Source: Cytophagales bacterium (GTDB taxonomy: Bacteria; Bacteroidota; Bacteroidia; Cytophagales; Cyclobacteriaceae). From it: DNA of 48,955 nt. The DNA is taken from positions 1 to 48,955 of the forward strand of contig JADBYQ010000082.1 in the NCBI GenBank assembly GCA_020402945.1. Reading direction: 5' to 3'. How positions within the stretch are numbered: the stretch's first letter is position 1; every line of letters starts with the position of its first letter. This document shows positions 8,706 to 16,440 of the stretch, in pieces. The notes beneath the pieces are model-generated. The model was given only the letters and a program-made list of their open reading frames with translations, made no database searches and had not been told where the DNA came from. The translations under genes were made by a program, and so were the position numbers.

Positions 8706-8740
8706 TTTGGCTCAGTAAAGGTAAGAAAATATTACCTTCG
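8706..8740. promoter_or_regulatory. Divergent promoter region between antitoxin and exonuclease genes
   Basis: Plus strand: TTTG at 8706–8709 and TACCTTCG at 8733–8740, spaced 23 bases, with the ATG five bases further on. Minus strand: TACCTTTA at 8716–8723, 23 bases before the antitoxin start. Both resemble the Bacteroidota −7 consensus TAnnTTTG. Confidence 0.45.
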
Positions 8741-8745
8741 CAGCC

Positions 8746-10116
8746 ATGTATGCCATTGTTGACATCGAGACTACCGGGGGCTACGCAGATCATCACCGCA
8801 TTACAGAAATAGCCATCTATCACCATGATGGCCTACAAATCACCGATCACTACCACACACTTTTAAACCCTGGTAGGAAGATTCCGCAATTCATCACCGG
8901 ACTAACGGGAATTACTTCGAGAATGGTGGAAGAAGCGCCCGCCTTCGAAACAGTTGCCGAAGAAATTATGAGTTGGTTAAGGGATCGAATCTTTGTGGCT
9001 CATAACGCACAGTTTGACTTTAGTTTTCTGAAGAAAGAGTTTGAAGAAGTAGGAATTAACTGGCAGACGAAAAAACTTTGCACCGTTCGGTTAAGTAGAA
9101 AAATTATACCGGGTTTAGAGTCCTACAGCCTTGGTCGTTTGGCGGAAAGCCTGGGGATTAGAATCCCTGATCGGCACAGAGCAGGGGGTGATGCACAGGC
9201 TACTGCCCGAATTTTTTCGCTACTGCTTCAACGTGACCAAGATGGCGTCATTGCGAAGGCGCTAAAACGAAACTCGGGCGAAACCATTCTGCCGCCAAAT
9301 CTGCCAAAAGAGGAATTCGATCGACTGCCAGCTAAAGCGGGAGTTTATTACTTTTTAGATGGTCACGGTCAGATTATTTACGTTGGTAAAGCATTAAATA
9401 TCAAAAAAAGGATAGCTGGACATTTCACCGGTGAGGCGCGTGAATGGAATCGGTCGAACATTCGGAATGAAATTCATCACGTTACTTATGAGCTAACGGG
9501 AAGTGAATTGATTGCGCTAATTCTGGAATCGCAGGAAATACGAAGACTTTGGCCAAAGTACAATCTGGCTCAAAAATACAAAGTAGAGGAGTGGGGTATC
9601 TTCGACTATGAAGATCGCAATGGCTATTTGCGCTTTTGTGTAAACCTTATTCGAAAAGGAACCAAACCCTTGATTACGTTTAGTTCAAAGGGTGACGCCT
9701 GGAATTTTATGTGGGAAAAAGTAAAGGCTTTTGACCTATGCCCTAAACTGAGTGGACTTCAACTTGCCAAGGGGTTATGTTTCAGTCACCAATCGGGTGC
9801 TTGCAAAGGTGCCTGTCAGGAGGTTGAATCTGTGAAGAAGTATAACAAACGAACACAAAAAGCAATTGATTCTTTCTTTGAAGCAGGGGAGTCTGTAGCA
9901 ATTATTGGAAGTGGCCGAATGAGCGGAGAAAAATCTCTGGTTCTCATTGAGAATGGAAATTACATAGGCTTTGGGTTCGTACCGAAAGAGGAATCCATCA
10001 ACTCCATTGACCTTGCACGTAATTTTATAAAGCCAAGCAAAGACAATCGCGTGGTACAGAATTTAGTAAACTCTTACTTACAGAACCCAAGGGGTGCAGA
10101 GGTGGTAGCGTTTTAA
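8746..10116 (+). CDS. DEDDh exonuclease–GIY-YIG nuclease fusion
   Basis: The 456-residue protein joins two nuclease modules. Residues 1–165 form a DnaQ-like 3'-5' exonuclease with the DEDDh residues Asp6 and Glu8 (VDIETTG), Asp91 (HNAQFD), His144 and Asp149 (HRAGGDA). Residues about 195–280 are a UvrC-type GIY-YIG domain with GVY (199–201), YVG (212–214) and the following basic helix K-K-R. A Cys-containing segment (LCFSHQSGACKGAC) resembles the middle of UvrC/Cho-like proteins. The helicase-interaction and RNase H-like parts of UvrC are absent. Related exonuclease–GIY-YIG fusions are known in several phyla; a Cho-like repair role is likely but inferred. Confidence 0.9.
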   Translation: MYAIVDIETTGGYADHHRITEIAIYHHDGLQITDHYHTLLNPGRKIPQFITGLTGITSRMVEEAPAFETVAEEIMSWLRDRIFVAHNAQFDFSFLKKEFEEVGINWQTKKLCTVRLSRKIIPGLESYSLGRLAESLGIRIPDRHRAGGDAQATARIFSLLLQRDQDGVIAKALKRNSGETILPPNLPKEEFDRLPAKAGVYYFLDGHGQIIYVGKALNIKKRIAGHFTGEAREWNRSNIRNEIHHVTYELTGSELIALILESQEIRRLWPKYNLAQKYKVEEWGIFDYEDRNGYLRFCVNLIRKGTKPLITFSSKGDAWNFMWEKVKAFDLCPKLSGLQLAKGLCFSHQSGACKGACQEVESVKKYNKRTQKAIDSFFEAGESVAIIGSGRMSGEKSLVLIENGNYIGFGFVPKEESINSIDLARNFIKPSKDNRVVQNLVNSYLQNPRGAEVVAF

Positions 10117-10123
10117 AATGTTA

Positions 10124-10163
10124 CCAGTTCTCTGTTCTTGGTTTCTATTACAACAAGAACTGG
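10124..10163. repeat. Inverted repeat between convergent genes
   Basis: CCAGTTCT (10124–10131) pairs with AGAACTGG (10156–10163), with GTTCTTG/CAAGAAC nested inside. It lies between the convergent exonuclease–GIY-YIG gene and recX. There is no T-run, so a terminator role is uncertain. Confidence 0.4.
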
Positions 10164-10188
10164 AAACTAGCAACCAGAAACCTTCTCT

Positions 10189-10680
10189 CTATTCGACTAA
10201 TTCCTTCACCATCTCCCAAACTACCTCCGCTTCATACCCTTTGCCTATGACAAAGCGAGCAATCAAGCTCTTTCTTTTAAATTCATTTTTTTCTGTTACC
10301 TGACTCGCCTTTTTTCGAATGAGTTCTTTAAGGGTTCTTTTGTAGTCGGTCGCATCTATTTCTTTCAGTCCGCTTGCGACACACCGTGATGTCAGACCTA
10401 ACATCTCCAGTTCTTGCTTGATTTTTAATCGCCCCCACTTTTTGATTCTGAACTTTCCACCGGCAAACGCCTTCGCAAAGCGCTCTTCATTCAAAAAACC
10501 TTCAGTTATTACCTGGGAGAGAATCTCCTCTACCTCGCTGGCAAAGAGGCCATATTCAAAGAGCTTATTTTTTACTTCTTTGTGTGATCTTTCCTGGTAA
10601 GCGCAATAGTGTTGAATTTTGACGAGCGCTTCTTTGGGCGACAACTGGATTTTCTTACCGGGTTGTTTCTCCTCAAACAT
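10189..10680 (-). CDS. recX: Regulatory protein RecX
   Basis: This 163-residue protein is built of three-helix tandem repeats typical of RecX. The N-terminal repeat contains C-A-Y-Q-E-R-S-H-K-E-V-K-N-K-L, the middle repeat ends in GFLNEERFAKAFAGGKF and GRLKIKQEL, and the C-terminal one ends in GKGYEAEVVWEMV. RecX binds RecA filaments and restrains recombination. I chose the ATG at 10680. Starting further upstream (10794) would overlap the neighbouring secreted-protein gene by about 100 bases and add a non-conserved extension. recA is not in the window. Confidence 0.85.
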   Translation of the reverse strand: MFEEKQPGKKIQLSPKEALVKIQHYCAYQERSHKEVKNKLFEYGLFASEVEEILSQVITEGFLNEERFAKAFAGGKFRIKKWGRLKIKQELEMLGLTSRCVASGLKEIDATDYKRTLKELIRKKASQVTEKNEFKRKSLIARFVIGKGYEAEVVWEMVKELVE

Positions 10681-10697
10681 GTTTTTGAACCAACCGG

Positions 10698-11081
10698 TTA
10701 ACGCCAGGGAAAAACCAACTTCACGCCTCTTTTTTTCCCTCCCGAAAGATCCAAAAATCCGCGCGTACCTTTCAGGTTCCCTTGAATATCCCAATAGTAG
10801 TAGGTTCCAAATCTACCGTTGTTATAAGATTGGGAAGAGACGTTGCCGATCCAAAAAGAAGATGAAGAATTGAATGCATCGCCAGGCAACCATGTCAACG
10901 CTGGAGATGAATACTGATAGTTTTGTGGCTCATCTGATACAAGCCCGAAAGGAGCAAAAGACACTGCTTTTGGTTTCACAACGGCCGGAAATTCATACTT
11001 GATTACCGGAGGTTTATCTCTAAACTGACCAAATGCCGGCTGGAGCAAATGAACCAAAACAAAAAATAAAAGAAATTTCAT
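10698..11081 (-). CDS. Small secreted protein, function unknown
   Basis: This 127-residue product has a clear signal peptide (KFLLFFVLVHLLQPAFG, probable cut before QF). The mature part is rich in Tyr, Ser, Asn and aromatic residues (SSSSFWIGNVSSQSYNNGRFGTYYYWDIQGN) and predicted to be mostly β-structure. I do not recognise a family. It ends 17 bp before the recX start and points the same way. Its existence argues for the shorter recX start. It is divergent from tag, with a 56 bp gap. Confidence 0.65.
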   Translation of the reverse strand: MKFLLFFVLVHLLQPAFGQFRDKPPVIKYEFPAVVKPKAVSFAPFGLVSDEPQNYQYSSPALTWLPGDAFNSSSSFWIGNVSSQSYNNGRFGTYYYWDIQGNLKGTRGFLDLSGGKKRGVKLVFPWR

Positions 11082-11137
11082 GTCTGTATCGAGTAATGAA
11101 GATACATAATTAAATTGGATACACTAAAGATAGTTTT

Positions 11138-11707
11138 ATGAAAGAACTTGTACGCTGCCCGTGGTGCTTAGGCTTCGATCGATACATAACCTACCATGAC
11201 GAAGAATGGGGTGTGCCCGTGCATGACGACAAAATCCATTTTGAATTTTTGATCCTTGAAGGAGCGCAGGCCGGGCTCAGTTGGTCTACCATACTAAAAA
11301 AGAGAGAAGGGTATAGAAAGAACTTTGCGGATTTTGACCCCAACAAAGTAGCTCGTTTTTCCGACAAGAAGTTAGAAAAAATCTTATTAGATCCCAGCAT
11401 TGTGCGCAATCGATTAAAAGTGTTTGCAGCCGTGACAAACGCCAAACAGTTTTTGAAGGTGCAAGAAGAGTTCGGCAGTTTTGACAAATACATTTGGGGC
11501 TTTGTAGGTGGCAAGCCCATTGTTAACAAGCGCAAAACAATGAAAGAAGTGCCCGCCACCACACCAGAGTCAGATGCGCTGAGCAAGGATTTGATCAAGC
11601 GCGGATTTAAGTTCGTAGGTAGTACTGTTATCTACGCGCACATGCAAGCATGTGGGCTAGTAAATGATCACTTGGTGGAATGTCATCGGTACAAAACGGT
11701 AAAATAG
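11138..11707 (+). CDS. tag: DNA-3-methyladenine glycosylase I
   Basis: This 189-residue base-excision enzyme removes 3-methyladenine from alkylated DNA. It has the family's zinc-binding N-terminus (RCPWC), the strongly conserved YHDEEWGVPVHDD, and FLILEGAQAGLSWSTILKKRE containing the active-site Glu. The C-terminal zinc ligands lie in the region from the M-Q-A-C-G-L-V-N-D-H segment to the terminal CHR. Length and all landmarks are standard. It forms a convergent pair with the CBM9-like gene only seven bases away. Confidence 0.95.
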   Translation: MKELVRCPWCLGFDRYITYHDEEWGVPVHDDKIHFEFLILEGAQAGLSWSTILKKREGYRKNFADFDPNKVARFSDKKLEKILLDPSIVRNRLKVFAAVTNAKQFLKVQEEFGSFDKYIWGFVGGKPIVNKRKTMKEVPATTPESDALSKDLIKRGFKFVGSTVIYAHMQACGLVNDHLVECHRYKTVK

Positions 11708-11713
11708 TTCTTT

Positions 11714-12448
11714 CTAGTTAAGCTTTACCGCCACCCACATATAGGCGGGTACTGCATTCGGGTTGTATTGTCCAACGCTTCCGCCAAAATTTCTGCCTGC
11801 CTGCCCTCCAGCAGGTGCAGGTGTTGGCGCTTTACCTATATCAAATTTGCCTGTTTCAAAACTTACACCTAGTACCGGAACACTTGCTTTGTCTATTTTA
11901 AATGCTTTAAACGGAATCTTCGCTTCGTACAGATAGGCACCATCTGCGGCTACTGTAATCAGCGCTTCAATACCATTCATTAACCCTAGTCGGCTGGAAA
12001 CAATGTTGTCTTTCGCTAAACCAATCAACTCAAGAATTTCGACCTCGTCCAGTATTCTCTTTTTTTCGGCAATTCGCTCGGTAGGATCTTGCGGCCACGG
12101 CTGTTGCTCCTTTTTGATCTGCTTTGGATCCTTGGCAACAGGATATTTAAGCCCAAACTTGCCTTTCTTTTTTCCATTTACGTCCAGCTTTAAAATCAAT
12201 CCAAAAAAAGCTATTTTTTGTTGCGTGATATCATCAGTCACCTTTACCCGGAAATAAAGATTAGACTCGTCATTCCCCACGTTGTAGAGAAACTTCCCGT
12301 CTTGGTCAAGTAACCATTCCGTGGTCCATTCGCTTGGATCACCATCTATTACAATGGGCACAGTGGGCTGATAGCTTTCTCGAGGGCCTTTTTGGGCAAA
12401 TGAAGCCCCGCCAAAGAGAACGAGGCATAGACACAAACATTTCTTCAT
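11714..12448 (-). CDS. Secreted CBM9-like domain protein
   Basis: The 244-residue protein has a signal peptide ending near FGGASFAQ. The start of the mature domain, P-I-V-I-D-G-D-P-S-E-W, is the hallmark of CBM9-like / DOMON-related β-sandwich domains. The strands NLYFRVKVTD and YLYEAKIPF further support this. Such domains bind carbohydrate or haem-like ligands in other proteins; the ligand here is unknown. A Pro/Gly-rich low-complexity stretch (APTPAPAGGQAGRN) near the C-terminus coincides with a degenerate copy of the window's dispersed palindrome. Confidence 0.75.
   Translation of the reverse strand: MKKCLCLCLVLFGGASFAQKGPRESYQPTVPIVIDGDPSEWTTEWLLDQDGKFLYNVGNDESNLYFRVKVTDDITQQKIAFFGLILKLDVNGKKKGKFGLKYPVAKDPKQIKKEQQPWPQDPTERIAEKKRILDEVEILELIGLAKDNIVSSRLGLMNGIEALITVAADGAYLYEAKIPFKAFKIDKASVPVLGVSFETGKFDIGKAPTPAPAGGQAGRNFGGSVGQYNPNAVPAYMWVAVKLN
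11796..11815 (-). repeat. Possible degenerate copy of the CCTGCCT…AGGCAGG palindrome
   Basis: In the coding direction of the CBM9-like gene this reads CCTGCTGGAGGGCAGGCAGG and encodes P-A-G-G-Q-A-G. Orientation and reading frame relative to the gene are the same as in the three clear copies. It is one base shorter and its centre differs, so membership is tentative. Confidence 0.4.
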
Positions 12449-12587
12449 GGAAAGTCAATTTTTCCGTAAGGTAATGCCAGCAGCGGCTGGAAGCAAACAC
12501 CCGGCAATGAAACAGAGTCGGCTCGTATTTATCGAAACCTATTCGTTTCTCAATTTGCCATGTTTCGACCCGCTAACGATTTATCCA

Positions 12588-12769
12588 TTATAACGCAATC
12601 ACCTTGGTTGTCTCTTCCCCAAACTGACTGATAACCCTCACCGCTATCTTCTGCCCTTTCTTTTTTATTTCGATGGGATGTGAGATATGACCATACAGCA
12701 TTTGGTTACTTCAAACTTGCCCATGCTGGTGGTTTGGGTGGCGCCTTCTATGTCGCTTTCAAAACTCAT
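12588..12769 (-). pseudogene. Relic of a larger gene's C-terminus, possibly a DNA methylase
   Basis: The minus strand opens with [20 protein letters not shown] but hits a stop at 12665. The next frame carries a protein-like tail, [16 protein letters not shown] then [20 protein letters not shown], ending at 12588. Joining the two frames needs one frameshift near 12695. The tail looks to me like the last β-strands of adenine-specific methylase or type III Mod-type proteins, recalled from memory and not verified. The start overlaps the end of the MazG-like gene. The rest of the gap (12449–12587) shows nothing recognisable. Confidence 0.45.
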
Positions 12770-13091
12770 TATACTTTTTATTCGAACCCCTTGATTTGTC
12801 TATTGGATATTTTATTTCGTTAATTTTCAATTTATTCAAAATCATATCTTTTACATCAAATCCATAATTATCAGCAAGTAAAAACGCACTATAAAATACG
12901 TCTGCAAGTTCATTCTTCACTTGTTCAATATTCGCATCTTCAGACTTTTTCCATAAAAAGGTTTCAAGTAACTCAGCCGACTCGATATTTAAACAAATTG
13001 CAAGGTTTTTTGAATCGTGAAATTGTTTCCAATCCCTTTCATCTCTGAATTTTTTTATTTCCGTAATGATTTCTAATAAATCTGATTTCAT
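12759..13091 (-). CDS. MazG-like / dCTPase-type nucleotide pyrophosphohydrolase
   Basis: This 110-residue all-α enzyme hydrolyses NTPs or dNTPs to the monophosphate and pyrophosphate. It shows the family blocks R-D-E-R-D-W-K-Q-F-H, KNLAICLNIESAELLE-x-F-x-W (the metal-binding E-x-x-E) and NELADVFYSAFLLAD, ending in KYPIDKSRGSNKKY. These are the features of the MazG-like, RS21-C6-type group. It overlaps the HNH gene by four bases (ATGA), so the two are coupled. AT-rich codon use matches its accessory neighbours. Confidence 0.87.
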   Translation of the reverse strand: MKSDLLEIITEIKKFRDERDWKQFHDSKNLAICLNIESAELLETFLWKKSEDANIEQVKNELADVFYSAFLLADNYGFDVKDMILNKLKINEIKYPIDKSRGSNKKYNEF

Positions 13092-14032
13092 CCTCTGTAA
13101 ATATTAGTATTGTGCCAATCAATGTATTTTGCATTTGGCTTGTCTATCTCCCTGTTTGGTAGAAAAAGTAACTCTTTACCATGGTACTGATAATATTCTT
13201 TACCATTCTGAAATTCTTCCTTAATTCTAGGACTAACTTCTATCTTTAAATCATTTGTGATTGTTAAATATCCACCGTCAAAAAGTTTGTGCATATCTGA
13301 ACGAAGTAATAATCCATTAGAAATAAAATGCGGCCCAGACTCGGCATAAGACTTTATATGAGCAGCTTCCAACACTGGTAAGGTTTTCTCACCTGTAATT
13401 GAACATCTTCTTGAATAAGCATCAGTTACTAAAACACGAAATGCACCTTGCCCTAATCTTACTTTAGTAAGAATGGAATTTCCATATGCTGGTGATGCTG
13501 GTTCTTCCAATAAGAACTGACTTTTACCTTCATCAATTGAATTGATGTGCAAATATTTTTCTAATAGTATTTCAACTTTACTCCAAATTTCCTTTCCGAC
13601 TGCATCATTAGAATCGTAAGATTTACCCTGAACAATGCTTTTGCCCCAATCAATTGGAGTTGCAATCCAATCTTCTCGTTTGAAGAATATTGGATTTGTA
13701 AGAACGATACAACCTATTGTTGGATTTATATTTTGTTTATCAGTTCGATAATTTAATATCATTCTCCTAAATTCCTCATAAGTACCACATCCATTCCTGT
13801 TTCTAAATGTATCCCAAGCAATTGATATTGGTAAAAACGTATGACTTGAAAAAAAGCCAATCCCACCAATGGCACTAAGTGGGCGTTTAAGTTTGAATAA
13901 AAATGGCGCTCCAGCTTGTATGACTTTAAAAGTAACCGTACCACCTGGCTGCCAGAAATTAATGTCTTCTGGATTAATGTTACTCAAATATTTGAACCAA
14001 TTATTGTCCGTTACTCCTAAATAGAATTTCAT
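13088..14032 (-). CDS. HNH endonuclease with EVE/PUA-like N-terminal domain
   Basis: The 314-residue protein ends in an HNH_2-type nuclease: Cys210-x-x-T-G, His225 (LEAAHIKSY), Asn239 (ISNGLLLR) and His248 (DMHKLFD). The N-terminal 120 residues (GVTDNNWFKYL, INFWQPGG, PFLFKL, IGGIGFF) look like the β-barrel reader domains of modification-dependent restriction enzymes. That EVE-like assignment is inference. If right, this is a candidate type IV-like nuclease that cuts modified DNA. It lies between DinD and a MazG-like enzyme, next to methylase-like debris, in AT-rich DNA. Confidence 0.75.
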   Translation of the reverse strand: MKFYLGVTDNNWFKYLSNINPEDINFWQPGGTVTFKVIQAGAPFLFKLKRPLSAIGGIGFFSSHTFLPISIAWDTFRNRNGCGTYEEFRRMILNYRTDKQNINPTIGCIVLTNPIFFKREDWIATPIDWGKSIVQGKSYDSNDAVGKEIWSKVEILLEKYLHINSIDEGKSQFLLEEPASPAYGNSILTKVRLGQGAFRVLVTDAYSRRCSITGEKTLPVLEAAHIKSYAESGPHFISNGLLLRSDMHKLFDGGYLTITNDLKIEVSPRIKEEFQNGKEYYQYHGKELLFLPNREIDKPNAKYIDWHNTNIYRG

Positions 14033-14066
14033 GATATCAATAAATCAATTCTTGGCCATTGTCTGA

Positions 14067-14900
14067 TTATTTTTTCTTCGGTTTTTTCAGTATTTTCTTC
14101 TCATCGCCTTCCAGCTTTCTTTGTACTTTCTTTACATCCTCGGCTTTAGGTAGGTTTTCAGGTACAATACATCTGTTTGTCAACATATCACGTACGGCCA
14201 AATTGTTATCAATATGTTCCTTTTCAATTTTGGGTTGCCCTTTTAAGTCTTTGGTTTGCACGTTCAGCCCTGTCATTTCAGCAGCTAAATCTTTTGCCTT
14301 TATGCTGATAGTGGGTAAAAAATCTGCCACAGGTCTGCTATCAGGCACACCCATTTTTTTATTCAGCATTTGGGTGCTGAGTTTAAAAAGTGCCTGGTCT
14401 CCTTTGGAACGGATATTTGCAAACCCCTGCCCATCAACGCCACGTTCGTACAATATGCCCGATAATTGTTTCTCTGTAATACTAAGTTTTTCGCGCGCTC
14501 TCACCCGTTCGTATTCCAGAAGTCTTTGCTCAATCAACTCGGCTCTTCTGGTTTGCACGGCAAAGTAATTTTGTGCAAAAGCAATTTCTTCCTTTCTACT
14601 ATCGCCATTTTGAGCAACCAGATAGCAGGCATATCTTGTAAGTGCAATATCATTGATTGGTCTTTCCGTATCAGAGCCAATCTCGACCATTTTCCTGACG
14701 TCAGGAAAATGGTTTTCTGCTAGCTCTCCGGCATTAGCGCACGCATCTTTCGCTTTCTGAATAACTTTTTCAAAGTTTTCCCACTTGTTATAGCCCAATA
14801 GGTTTTGCAGCTCTCTCGCACTCCAACACTCCACACCTTGCGCGATTGTGGCGGCAGCCTCAAATTGGGTAAACAGATGTTTAATTTCTTCTGTTTTCAT
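14067..14900 (-). CDS. dinD: DNA-damage-inducible protein DinD (BRO/KilA-N related)
   Basis: The 277-residue protein has the DinD layout. W-S-A-R-E-L-Q-x-L-L-G-Y near residue 25 opens a BRO-N-type domain, followed by D-I-A-L-T-R-Y-A-C-Y-L-V-A-Q-N-G-D and I-A-F-A-Q-N-Y-F-A-V-Q-T-R. The C-terminal part contains ISIKAKDLAAEMT and VRDMLTNRCIVPENLP. E. coli DinD is LexA-regulated and inhibits RecA filaments; many homologues ride on mobile DNA. No LexA box was evident. A perfect 28-bp palindrome is built into its coding sequence. One base separates its ATG from an upstream gene relic. Confidence 0.88.
   Translation of the reverse strand: MKTEEIKHLFTQFEAAATIAQGVECWSARELQNLLGYNKWENFEKVIQKAKDACANAGELAENHFPDVRKMVEIGSDTERPINDIALTRYACYLVAQNGDSRKEEIAFAQNYFAVQTRRAELIEQRLLEYERVRAREKLSITEKQLSGILYERGVDGQGFANIRSKGDQALFKLSTQMLNKKMGVPDSRPVADFLPTISIKAKDLAAEMTGLNVQTKDLKGQPKIEKEHIDNNLAVRDMLTNRCIVPENLPKAEDVKKVQRKLEGDEKKILKKPKKK
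14686..14713. repeat. 28-bp perfect palindrome inside dinD
   Basis: Each half reads ACCATTTTCCTGAC and the match is perfect over 28 bases, centred between 14699 and 14700 on ACGT. In the dinD frame it encodes N-H-F-P-D-V-R-K-M-V. The palindrome was checked base by base; its role is unknown. Confidence 0.8.
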
Positions 14901-14901
14901 T

Positions 14902-15006
14902 TTAAATGCCCTGAATCTTTTCGATTAACTGATTTTTGATATTGCGTATGTCATTTGCCACTTCAATGAAATGCCATTCGGGATAGTTGTATTTATCTTT
15001 TAGTAA
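14902..15006 (-). pseudogene. C-terminal relic upstream of dinD
   Basis: An open stretch on the minus strand ends KDKYNYPEWHFIEVAN then DIRNIKNQLIEKIQGI before a stop at 14902. This is natural-looking protein sequence, but no start or further domain exists upstream; the frame continues into low-complexity Leu/Ser-rich translation. It seems to be the surviving tail of a deleted gene that preceded dinD with one-base spacing. I cannot name the family. The rest of the spacer up to 15165 holds only a TAACTTGG/TACGTTTT promoter-like stretch. Confidence 0.4.
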
Positions 15007-15165
15007 GTTAACAGTGCATAACACGAGCTTTAAGCTTAAAAATAGGCAAAAACTGGTTATAATTGAGAGATTTGGTTTGCGGAATGGTTTGATGCCAGCC
15101 GTTGGTTTGGATTCGAAATGAATTAATTGTTTTTCTATTCCCCATTTACGTTTTAACTTGGAGCT

Positions 15166-16425
15166 ATGAACAAGCGTGGATTTTTAAAAAGCGTAGCTAC
15201 ACTCGGGCTGGGTGGCCTACTACCGGCAGAAGCCTTTGGAAATTGGGTGCAAACGTTCAGTCATAAAACGGCTGATGAACTTGCAGGCGATGAAGCATTT
15301 TGGGAAGGCGTCCGAAAAGGATATCGATTAAAGCCCGACTACATAAATCTTGAGAACGGTTACTACTGCTTTCTTCCACAAGAAACACTCGAAAATTATA
15401 TCAACCATGTTCGCGAAATAAACTACCAGGGATCGTATTACATGCGGACGGTGCAGGGGGATAACAAGAAAAAAGTTGTAGCGAAATTGGCCGAAGTAGC
15501 TGGTTGTTCGGCCGATGAAATTGCCATCACACGCAACACCACTGAGTCTCTGGATACCGTGATCAATGGCATTTCCTGGAAAGCTGGCGATGAAGCCATC
15601 ATGGCGGAGCAAGATTATGGTTCTATCGTGAACATGCTCAAGTTGATGGAAAATCGCTATGGCATTGTTCGCAAGACTGTCTCAGTACCTAACCACCCTT
15701 CGTCTGATGAAGAAGTGGTGGAACTCTATCGAAAGGCGATGACCCCAAAGACCCGATTGATTTTAGTGAGTCACATGGTCAACATCACAGGGCAAATACT
15801 ACCCATCAAAAAAATTAGTGACATGGCCCATAGCCTTGGAGCCGAAGTGTTAGTGGATGGTGCCCACACGTTTGCGCATTTGAATTTTAAAATACCGGAT
15901 TTAGGTTGCGACTATTATGGCGCCAGTTTGCATAAATGGTTGAGCGTACCCTTAGGCGCAGGATTGTTGTATGTGCGCAGTGGAAAAGCCTCAGGCCTCT
16001 GGTCGTTGATGGCCGATTGGGAAATGAAAGACGATATCAACCACCTGGGACATCGCGGAACCCATCCGGTGGCTACCGACTTAGCCATATTAAATGCGAT
16101 CGATTATTACCAGGTCATTGGTGCTGATCGCAAAGAAGCGCGCTTGCGCTACTTGCAAAACTATTGGACGAGTCGCGTGAAAAGTCTGCCGAATATTTTG
16201 TTAAATACACCAACAGATGCTGCACGTTCTTGCGGCATCGCCAACGTGGGTGTTAAGCAAATGAAACCCGCTGACTTGGCAAAAACGCTTTTGGAAAAGT
16301 ATAAAATCTGGACGGTGGCGATCGACAGCGCCAATGTGCAAGGCTGTCGCATTACACCAAATGTATATACTACGTTGGCTGAATTAGATGTTTTTGTGAA
16401 AGCACTTAAAGAGCTTGCAGCTTAA
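15166..16425 (+). CDS. PLP-dependent class V aminotransferase-fold protein, exported
   Basis: This 419-residue enzyme belongs to the class V aminotransferase / isopenicillin N epimerase-like group. The PLP Lys is Lys257 in G-A-S-L-H-K-W-L and the pyridine-binding Asp is Asp231 in LVDGAHTFAHL. TRNTTESLD near residue 123 is the phosphate-binding loop. The N-terminus (KRGFLKSVATLGLGG) resembles a Tat-type export signal but has Lys-Arg rather than Arg-Arg. The reaction (epimerase, desulfurase or transaminase) is not determinable. It stands alone, convergent with the GH113-like gene. Confidence 0.82.
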   Translation: MNKRGFLKSVATLGLGGLLPAEAFGNWVQTFSHKTADELAGDEAFWEGVRKGYRLKPDYINLENGYYCFLPQETLENYINHVREINYQGSYYMRTVQGDNKKKVVAKLAEVAGCSADEIAITRNTTESLDTVINGISWKAGDEAIMAEQDYGSIVNMLKLMENRYGIVRKTVSVPNHPSSDEEVVELYRKAMTPKTRLILVSHMVNITGQILPIKKISDMAHSLGAEVLVDGAHTFAHLNFKIPDLGCDYYGASLHKWLSVPLGAGLLYVRSGKASGLWSLMADWEMKDDINHLGHRGTHPVATDLAILNAIDYYQVIGADRKEARLRYLQNYWTSRVKSLPNILLNTPTDAARSCGIANVGVKQMKPADLAKTLLEKYKIWTVAIDSANVQGCRITPNVYTTLAELDVFVKALKELAA

Positions 16426-16440
16426 CTTTCAAGAGCGTTG

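Noticed and set aside
10118-10303. 61-residue open frame on the plus strand
   Set aside because: It overlaps the recX 3' end antisense, is low complexity and contains an intergenic inverted repeat.
10681-10794. Longer recX start giving 38 more residues
   Set aside because: The extension overlaps the end of the upstream secreted-protein gene and has no RecX-like sequence; the ATG at 10680 fits the family.
11694-11740. CGGTAAA/TTTACCG repeat between tag and the CBM9-like gene as a terminator
   Set aside because: The stem is seven bases with a loop of about 20 and has no T-run; it also lies inside coding ends.
15166-15240. Tat signal on the PLP enzyme
   Set aside because: The twin-arginine is Lys-Arg only, so I note export as possible but do not call a Tat signal.
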